A stretch of DNA of 5,943 bases from DATDAH01 sp036525535. Lineage in GTDB: Bacteria > Actinomycetota > Acidimicrobiia > Acidimicrobiales > DATDAH01. This document shows, piece by piece, positions 1 through 4,121 of the stretch. The stretch's first letter is position 1; each line of letters starts with the position of its first letter. Below the pieces are notes generated by a model, which had not been told where the DNA came from, searched no databases, and was given only the letters and a program-made list of their open reading frames with translations. Both the position numbers and the translations under genes were made by a program. The stretch lies in assembly GCA_036525535.1 (NCBI GenBank), contig DATDAH010000080.1, forward strand, positions 1 through 5,943. Direction: 5' to 3'.

Positions 1-902
1 AACCACTCGGTGAGCTGCCGCAGCATCGCGTTGACCCGATCGGCCTGGGCCACAGACTCGGGGCGGAGGTAGATGCGTTCATAGTTGAAGGCCCGGAACG
101 CCGCCAGCGCGTCGGCCTCGGGCTTGCGCATGCCGATCCGACCGGTCTCGGCGATGGTCTCGACCATGGCCGCGATGAACCCGCCCAGCTGGGCACTGCG
201 TCGGTCCCCCACCGCCTCGACGACCTCGGTGGGCAGTTCGGCGGCGGTGACCACCCCGGCGTCGACGGCGTCCTCGAAGTCGTGGCAGACGTAGGCGATG
301 CGATCGGCCCAGGCCACGACCTCGCCCTCCGGCGTCGCCGGGGCCGGGCGGTTCCACGAGTGGTTGCGCACGGCGTCCAACGTCTCGGCGCACAGGTTCA
401 GGGGCTCGAGCACGACGTCGGCGCCGTAGACGGCATGGTGGTAGCCGCCCTCCAGGTACGGCGACAAGGCGTCCTCGGACGCGTGACCGGCCGGACCGTG
501 GCCGCAGTCGTGACCCAGGGCGGAGGCCAGGGTCAGGGCCTCGTTCAGGCGGGTGGCCCGGGCGATGGACGTGGCCACCTGACCCACCTCGATGGCGTGG
601 GTCAGGCGGGTCCGCAGGTGATCGTCGTCGGGCGCCAGGTAGACCTGGCACTTGCCGGCGAGGCGTCGGAAGGGCCGGCTGTGTTGGATGCGGTCGAGGT
701 CCCGCTCGAAGCAGGTCCGGTTGGGATCGGGGTCCTCGGCCCTCGCGCGGGATCCGGCACCCGACGAGCGGGTCGCCCCGGGGGCGAGCAGGGCGTGCTC
801 CCGCTCCTCCCGCTCACGGCGGGCCAGGGACGTCACCTCGCCGACGGCGAGCGGGGCATGGGCCCAGGTCACATCCGGCCAGCGGCTCGGACTGGTGCTC
901 AC
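1..902 (-). CDS. dgt: HD-domain dGTP triphosphohydrolase-like protein, 3' end cut by window edge
   Basis: Family members hydrolyse dGTP or other dNTPs to the nucleoside plus tripolyphosphate in the cytosol, limiting dNTP pools. About 300 residues are visible and the frame is still open at base 1, so the C-terminus is missing. Seen: an N-terminal REREEREHALLAP stretch (30-41); FERDLDRIQHSRPFRRL (65-81), matching the family's 'QRDRDRIxHSxxFRRL'; RTRLTHAIEV (97-106) with metal ligand H102; GHDCGHGPAGH (130-140) with ligands H131 and D132; and WADRIAYVCHDFEDA (198-212) with ligand D200. The HD metal set H...HD...D is therefore complete. The loop after HD is unusual (usual form HDLGHTPFGH), and the usual 'EHNxQS' stretch is GYHHAVYGADV here. 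The GTG at 902 was chosen because GGAGG lies just upstream; an in-frame GTG at 911 is the alternative. Upstream, the frame stays open back to the rpmA stop. It is the last visible gene of the operon. The family call is firm; substrate preference is not known from sequence. Confidence 0.9.
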   Translation of the reverse strand, partial: MSTSPSRWPDVTWAHAPLAVGEVTSLARREREEREHALLAPGATRSSGAGSRARAEDPDPNRTCFERDLDRIQHSRPFRRLAGKCQVYLAPDDDHLRTRLTHAIEVGQVATSIARATRLNEALTLASALGHDCGHGPAGHASEDALSPYLEGGYHHAVYGADVVLEPLNLCAETLDAVRNHSWNRPAPATPEGEVVAWADRIAYVCHDFEDAVDAGVVTAAELPTEVVEAVGDRRSAQLGGFIAAMVETIAETGRIGMRKPEADALAAFRAFNYERIYLRPESVAQADRVNAMLRQLTEW

Positions 903-904
903 AT

Positions 905-909
905 CCTCC
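905..909 (-). promoter_or_regulatory. Shine-Dalgarno-like GGAGG of the dgt-like gene
   Basis: GGAGG ends only two bases before the GTG at 902, closer than the usual 5-9 bases. The purine run starts earlier (AGGGTGGAGG), so pairing could be shifted upstream. It supports GTG 902 over GTG 911, which would have no spacing at all, and over GTG 872, which has no purine-rich leader. Its first bases form part of, or directly adjoin, the hairpin arm at 908-913. Confidence 0.5.
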
Positions 910-927
910 ACCCTACGGAAGGGGTGG
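908..927 (-). promoter_or_regulatory. Inverted repeat in the rpmA-dgt gap, overlapping the dgt ribosome binding site
   Basis: On the transcribed strand, CCACCC (927-922) is followed by an 8-base loop and GGGTGG (913-908), a perfect 6-bp GC-rich stem. The 3' arm shares two bases (908-909) with the GGAGG of the dgt-like gene and contains the alternative GTG start at 911-909. No T-run follows it on either strand, so it does not look like an intrinsic terminator. It could reduce dgt translation relative to rpmA, act as a processing or 3'-end stabilising hairpin for the rplU-rpmA message, or be chance in GC-rich DNA. Confidence 0.4.
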
Positions 928-947
928 GACAGTGAGCAGAGCGACCG

Positions 948-1202
948 CTAACCCTCGGAGAGCACGCTGACGTGCTTGCGCCCCTTGCGGGCACCGAACT
1001 TCACGGTGCCGTTGGCGGTGGCGAACAGGGTGTCGTCCCCGCCGCGACCGACGTTGTCGCCGGGATGGATCTTGGTGCCGCGCTGGCGCACGATGATGGC
1101 GCCGGCGTTGACGACGGTGCCGTCGTACACCTTCACGCCGAGGCGCTTGCTGGTGGAGTCACGGCCGTTGCGGGTGGAACCGCCGCCCTTGGTCTTCGAC
1201 AT
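948..1202 (-). CDS. rpmA: 50S ribosomal protein L27
   Basis: This is L27, a large-subunit protein whose N-terminal tail reaches the peptidyl transferase centre and helps position tRNA. The 84-residue product has the family's usual length. Its start, MSKTKGGGSTRNGRDS, matches the canonical 'KKGGGSxRNGRDS', followed by SKRLGVKVYDG, the VxAGxIIVRQRGTK-HPGxNVGxGxDxTLFA core (residues 32-62), and a basic VKFGARKGRKHVSV end. The ATG start directly gives the mature-type N-terminus. There is no extra N-terminal leader of the kind the Prp protease removes in Firmicutes, and no prp gene between rplU and rpmA. It begins six bases after the rplU stop. Its ribosome binding site lies inside the last two rplU codons, so the two are probably translated as a coupled pair in near-equal amounts. 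Confidence 0.98.
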   Translation of the reverse strand: MSKTKGGGSTRNGRDSTSKRLGVKVYDGTVVNAGAIIVRQRGTKIHPGDNVGRGGDDTLFATANGTVKFGARKGRKHVSVLSEG

Positions 1203-1208
1203 GGCTCG

Positions 1209-1526
1209 CTACCCCTTGGGGACGCCGGTGATCCCGGTGATCTCGATGGTGGACAGGTGCTGGCGGTGGCCCCAGCGCTTGGACTGGTTCGTCTTGTTCT
1301 TGTACGTGAACCCGGTGATCTTGGGGCCCTTGGCCTCGGCCACGATGGTGGCCTTCACCTTGGCCTTGGCCAGGTCCTTGGGCGACGAGACGACTCGGTC
1401 GCCGTCGACGACCAGGATCGGCGAGAGCTCGACGGACTCGTCGGGGTCGCCGAGGCGCTCGACCTCGAGGCGTTCGCCCTCGGTGACGCGGTACTGCTTA
1501 CCGCCGGTGCTGATGACTGCATACAT
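1209..1526 (-). CDS. rplU: 50S ribosomal protein L21
   Basis: This is L21, a 23S rRNA-binding protein of the large subunit. At 105 residues it is of normal length. The start MYAVISTGGKQYRV is the canonical L21 N-terminus and fixes the ATG at 1526. Further landmarks are VTEGERLEVERL (14-25), ILVVDGDRV (37-45) and the basic C-terminal signature KITGFTYKNKTNQSKRWGHRQ (about 69-89), which fits the family's 'KxKxxxRRxGHRQ' rRNA-binding stretch, ending in TIEITGI. It follows the RNase E/G gene by 33 bases and is followed by rpmA after six bases. The ATG has no good Shine-Dalgarno sequence at normal spacing: the bases just before it are CCCTCC, and the nearest purine run (GGTAGG) ends 11 bases upstream. 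See the leader entry. Confidence 0.98.
   Translation of the reverse strand: MYAVISTGGKQYRVTEGERLEVERLGDPDESVELSPILVVDGDRVVSSPKDLAKAKVKATIVAEAKGPKITGFTYKNKTNQSKRWGHRQHLSTIEITGITGVPKG
1212..1217 (-). promoter_or_regulatory. rpmA ribosome binding site inside the end of rplU
   Basis: AAGGGG forms the last two sense codons of rplU (Lys-Gly) just before its TAG stop. It is nine bases from the rpmA ATG at 1202. This placement supports translational coupling of L21 and L27. Confidence 0.7.
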
Positions 1527-1561
1527 GGAGGGACGAGCCTACCGGCGCCGGACCGGCCCTC
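1527..1561 (-). promoter_or_regulatory. rplU leader with nested inverted repeats and no normal Shine-Dalgarno
   Basis: The 33-base gap between the RNase E/G stop and the rplU ATG can fold on the transcribed strand. GAGGG (1561-1557, starting within the stop codon) is complementary to CCCTC (1532-1528), which lies almost against the ATG. Inside it, CCGG (1556-1553) can pair with CCGG (1545-1542), and 1542-1551 is the perfect palindrome CCGGCGCCGG. The segment could be a small regulatory leader, an RNase E cleavage neighbourhood, or chance in GC-rich DNA. No promoter boxes are recognisable. Confidence 0.3.
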
Positions 1562-3329
1562 ACTCGCCCATGAGCTCGCTGTCCACGATCCGGCCCCGAC
1601 CGGTGCAGGTGGGGCAGGTCGTCGACAGGGACTCCAGGAGACCCTCACCGATGCGCTTCCTGGTCATCTCGACCAGGCCCAACTCGGAGATGTCGAAGAC
1701 CTGCGTCCGGGTCTTGTCCCGGGACAGCGCCTCGCGGAAGGTCTTGCCCACCTCGGCCCGGTTGGCCTTGACCTCCATGTCGATGAAGTCGATGACGATG
1801 ATCCCGCCGATGTCCCGCAGCCGCAGCTGGCGGGCGATCTCCTCGGCCGCCTCCAGGTTGTTGACGTAGACGGTCTCCTCGAGGCTCGACTTGCCCACGT
1901 TCTTGCCCGTGTTCACGTCGATCACCGTGAGGGCCTCGGTGTGCTCGATGATGAGCGAGCCCCCTGACGGCAACCAGACCTTCTTGTCGAGGGCCTTGTG
2001 GATCTGCTCGTGGACGTGGAGGCGCTCGAAGAGGGGCAGGCCCTCGGCCTCGGGGTCGTAGTACTCGACCCGCTCCCCGAGGCCCGGTGACACGCTGTCC
2101 ACGTAATCCCGGACCTGGTCGGCCAACGACGGGTCGTCGATGGTGACGGACCGGTAATCGGGGTTGAACTCCTCCCGGATGACCCGCAGGGCCATGTCCG
2201 GCTCGCGGTAGAGCAGGGCCGGCGCCTTCGAGCGCTTCGCCAGCGCCTCGATCTGGCGCCACTGTTCGACCAGCCGGCTCAGGTCCCGGGTGATCTCCTC
2301 CTCGGTGACGTTCTCGGCGGCCGTCCGCACGATCACACCGTGACCGTCCAGCTTGACCTTGTCCAGGATCCCCCGCAGGCGCTTGCGCTCGTTGTCCGGC
2401 AGGCGCTTGGAGATGCCGTAGGTGGACGTGCCCGGCACGAGGACCACGAAGCGCCCGGGCAGAGAGACCTCCTGGGTCAGGCGGGCACCTTTGGCCCCGA
2501 TGGGGTTCTTGGTGACCTGGCAGATGATCGTCTGGCCGTTCTTCAGGATCTGCTCGATCCGGGCCTGGCCCTTCTCCTCGATGTCCTCGGGGTCATACTG
2601 CACATCGCCCCGGTAGAGGACCGCGTTCTTGGGGGTGGAGATGTCGATGAACGCCGCCTCCATGCCGGGCAGGACGTTCTGGACCCGACCGGTGTAGATG
2701 TTCCCGTGGATCTGGCTGACGTCGTCGGACGGGCGGGACACCTGGTGCTCGACCAGGGAGCGGCCCTCCAGCACGGCGATCTGGGTCACACCGGCCGTGA
2801 CGTTGACCGCCATCGAGTAGCGCCCGACGGCCCGGCCCTTGCGCCGACGGCCCCGGCGACGCTTCAGCGACTTCTCGTCCAGCTCCAGGGCGTCCTCGTC
2901 GTCGACCATCATGGCCTCGACCGGGATCACCTTCTGGCGGCCACCGTCCCGGTTGCCACCCCCGCTCTGGCTGCGGTTCCCGCCACCGCGGCCGCCGCCC
3001 CCCTGGCCACCGCCGCCCCCTTGGCCGCCACTGCCGCGACCGCGACCGCCGCGGCGCCGGCGGCGGCGGGCGCTCGAGGAGGTCTCACCGTTGCCACCGC
3101 CGTCGCCGCGGCCGGACGTCGGCGCACCGTCACCGTCGTCGGACGGCGGCGCCGGGCGCGTGTCACCGATCTGGGGCCGGCGAACCGTGGCCCGGTCCGC
3201 CGCCTCGGCGGAGGGGCGGTTCTCGGAGATCCGGTCCGGCAGCTCGGGGAGCTCGTCAGCGAGTCGGCTGGTGTCCCCCGCCGACTCGTCTCGCTCCTGG
3301 GTCCCGTCCGCATCGCGGTCGTCGGGCAT
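1560..3329 (-). CDS. rne: Ribonuclease E/G family endoribonuclease with Arg/Gly-rich N-terminal extension
   Basis: This Mg-dependent single-strand endoribonuclease acts in mRNA turnover and rRNA/tRNA processing. The 589 residues fall into: an acidic disordered start (1-80); an Arg/Gly-rich segment (about 87-132); a second basic patch KRRRGRRRKGR (156-166); the catalytic start SMAVNVTAGVTQIAVLEG (172-189); an S1 RNA-binding domain (about 208-290, with GNIYTGRVQNVLPGMEAAFIDI); and the RNase E/G catalytic core. VRTA at 334-337 corresponds to the R169/T170 5'-monophosphate sensor of E. coli RNase E. D471 (VIDVNTG) and D514 (VIDFIDM) correspond to catalytic D303 and D346. C572 and C575 (CPTC) form the zinc-link. 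The protein ends 14 residues after C575, so it lacks both the small dimerisation domain and a C-terminal degradosome scaffold. The ATG at 3329 is supported by GAGAGGA eight bases upstream. It lies 15 bases after the DUF2344 gene. E versus G naming is uncertain. Confidence 0.96.
   Translation of the reverse strand: MPDDRDADGTQERDESAGDTSRLADELPELPDRISENRPSAEAADRATVRRPQIGDTRPAPPSDDGDGAPTSGRGDGGGNGETSSSARRRRRRGGRGRGSGGQGGGGGQGGGGRGGGNRSQSGGGNRDGGRQKVIPVEAMMVDDEDALELDEKSLKRRRGRRRKGRAVGRYSMAVNVTAGVTQIAVLEGRSLVEHQVSRPSDDVSQIHGNIYTGRVQNVLPGMEAAFIDISTPKNAVLYRGDVQYDPEDIEEKGQARIEQILKNGQTIICQVTKNPIGAKGARLTQEVSLPGRFVVLVPGTSTYGISKRLPDNERKRLRGILDKVKLDGHGVIVRTAAENVTEEEITRDLSRLVEQWRQIEALAKRSKAPALLYREPDMALRVIREEFNPDYRSVTIDDPSLADQVRDYVDSVSPGLGERVEYYDPEAEGLPLFERLHVHEQIHKALDKKVWLPSGGSLIIEHTEALTVIDVNTGKNVGKSSLEETVYVNNLEAAEEIARQLRLRDIGGIIVIDFIDMEVKANRAEVGKTFREALSRDKTRTQVFDISELGLVEMTRKRIGEGLLESLSTTCPTCTGRGRIVDSELMGE
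2934..3080 (-). repeat. Low-complexity Arg/Gly-coding tract within the RNase E/G gene
   Basis: Residues 84-132 of the RNase E/G protein are almost wholly Gly, Arg, Gln, Ser and Asn. A run of six Arg is followed by GGRGRG and imperfect copies of a GGQGGGG/GGRGGG unit. The coding DNA is a near-repetitive GC-rich tract, which favours replication slippage and length variation among strains. The frame is intact. RGG-like segments of this kind often bind RNA without a fixed fold. Confidence 0.75.
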
Positions 3330-3337
3330 GGGCTACG

Positions 3338-3344
3338 TCCTCTC
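3338..3344 (-). promoter_or_regulatory. Ribosome binding site of the RNase E/G gene
   Basis: GAGAGGA lies eight bases from the ATG at 3329, immediately after the stop codon of the DUF2344 gene. It fixes the start of the RNase E/G reading frame, and therefore the inclusion of its disordered N-terminus, over the internal ATG at 2813 that begins the catalytic region and has no such site. Confidence 0.7.
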
Positions 3345-4121
3345 TCATGACGCGCGCACCTCGGCGCGCGGCGACGGGACGACCAGTGGCACGGGTTCTC
3401 GCCAGGTGTCCTCGTCGATGATCCATTGGTTGGTTCGGCACGCCCGCAGCAGGCGCCACGAGGGGTCGAGGACCTCGACCACTTCCTCGGGGCGGAACGA
3501 TGCGGGACGGGTGGCCAGGACCATGGTCAGGGTGAGGGCCCGATCGGCCCCCACCTCCGCCACGGTCAGTTCCTTGATGGCGGGCCGCAGGTCGACGATC
3601 TGGGCCTTGCCCTTGCGCTCCCGCTCGATGGGGAGCTCCCTGCGGGCCAAGGTCACCACGACAGCGGCCTTGGCCTGGGTCAGGGTCGGACCACCGACCA
3701 CGGCGGTCCAGGTGCAGGCGCCAACGGCTTCCTGCAGGGAGGGGGTGCCCGGGGAGATGACCTCCGCGGCCGGAACGGTGATCCCGTCCGGCAGGACATC
3801 GGTCAGGCGGGCACAGAGAACAGGTAGGCCTTCGGTGGGCTCATGGTCGAGGCGGAGGTCGACGTACTCACCGTCGGAGGAGTGGCCGGTGGGCAGGGCC
3901 AGCCCGAAGGCGACCCGAGGTCGGGGCGAGAAGCCTTCGCTGTAGACCACGCCGACGCCGGCGCGGCGCAGCGCCCGCTCCCACAAGCGGGCCACGTCGC
4001 GGTGGCTGGTGAAGCGGACCTTGCCCTGCTTGGTGAAGCGGAAGCGGACGGTCGGACCGGGCGGGACGACGAAGGCGGGCCCCTTCTCGTCGTCGACCGG
4101 GTCGGTCGGGTCGGTGCTCAC
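3345..4121 (-). CDS. Radical SAM-linked protein, DUF2344/TIGR03936 family
   Basis: This family occurs either fused to the C-terminus of TIGR03960-type radical SAM proteins or encoded next to them; its biochemical role is not established to my knowledge. The product has 258 residues from a GTG at 4121. Seen: a short acidic lead (1-23); the family opening VRFRFTKQGKVRFTSHRDVARLWERALRRAG (about 25-55); YSEGFSPRPRVAFG (60-73) followed by LALPTGHSSDGEYVDLRL (74-91); KGKAQIVDLRP (170-180); and a C-terminal LDPSWRLLRACRTNQW region (218-233). There is no signal peptide, membrane segment or cysteine cluster, so it is probably cytosolic. The GTG start overlaps the TGA of the radical SAM gene (GTGA) and no clear Shine-Dalgarno is present, which points to translational coupling and near-stoichiometric partners. 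Longer in-frame readings beginning inside the upstream gene are not credible. The conserved basic and aromatic residues would suit RNA binding, but that is inference. Confidence 0.9.
   Translation of the reverse strand: MSTDPTDPVDDEKGPAFVVPPGPTVRFRFTKQGKVRFTSHRDVARLWERALRRAGVGVVYSEGFSPRPRVAFGLALPTGHSSDGEYVDLRLDHEPTEGLPVLCARLTDVLPDGITVPAAEVISPGTPSLQEAVGACTWTAVVGGPTLTQAKAAVVVTLARRELPIERERKGKAQIVDLRPAIKELTVAEVGADRALTLTMVLATRPASFRPEEVVEVLDPSWRLLRACRTNQWIIDEDTWREPVPLVVPSPRAEVRAS
4118..4121 (-). other. GTGA stop-start overlap between radical SAM and DUF2344 genes
   Basis: The TGA stop of the radical SAM gene and the GTG start of the DUF2344 gene share bases. Such four-base overlaps usually mean termination-reinitiation by the same ribosome. 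Since other genomes fuse the two proteins, the overlap looks like the split counterpart of the fusion. Confidence 0.75.

Noticed and set aside
79..651. Minus-strand 190-codon frame opposite the phase of the dGTPase-like gene
   Set aside because: It is Arg/Pro/Gly-rich out-of-frame translation. The true frame in the same region carries the HD motifs and runs off the window's left edge.
908..927. Intrinsic terminator after rpmA
   Set aside because: The stem is only 6 bp and is followed by AGGATGTG on the transcribed strand, with no T-run. The other strand has none either.
972..1967. Long plus-strand open frame of 331 codons crossing rpmA, rplU and the RNase E/G 3' end
   Set aside because: It is antisense to three confidently identified genes, has low-complexity Gly/Ala/Asp/Leu composition, matches no family I recognise and is expected from GC-rich codon bias.
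2811..2813. Internal ATG (Met173) as the real start of the RNase E/G protein
   Set aside because: It would give a catalytic-only protein, but no ribosome binding site precedes it, whereas the ATG at 3329 has GAGAGGA at good spacing. N-terminal Arg/Gly extensions are normal in actinobacterial RNase E.
2985..3080. GC-rich repeats near 3000 as a CRISPR-like or tandem DNA element
   Set aside because: The unit is short and imperfect, follows codon boundaries and encodes Gly/Arg/Gln in an intact frame. It is protein low complexity, with no spacers.
2340..3350. Plus-strand open frame of 336 codons opposite the RNase E/G gene
   Set aside because: It mirrors the coding strand in a GC-rich region. 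The Ala/Thr/Pro-rich section is just the reverse of the Arg/Gly tract, and no domain is recognisable.
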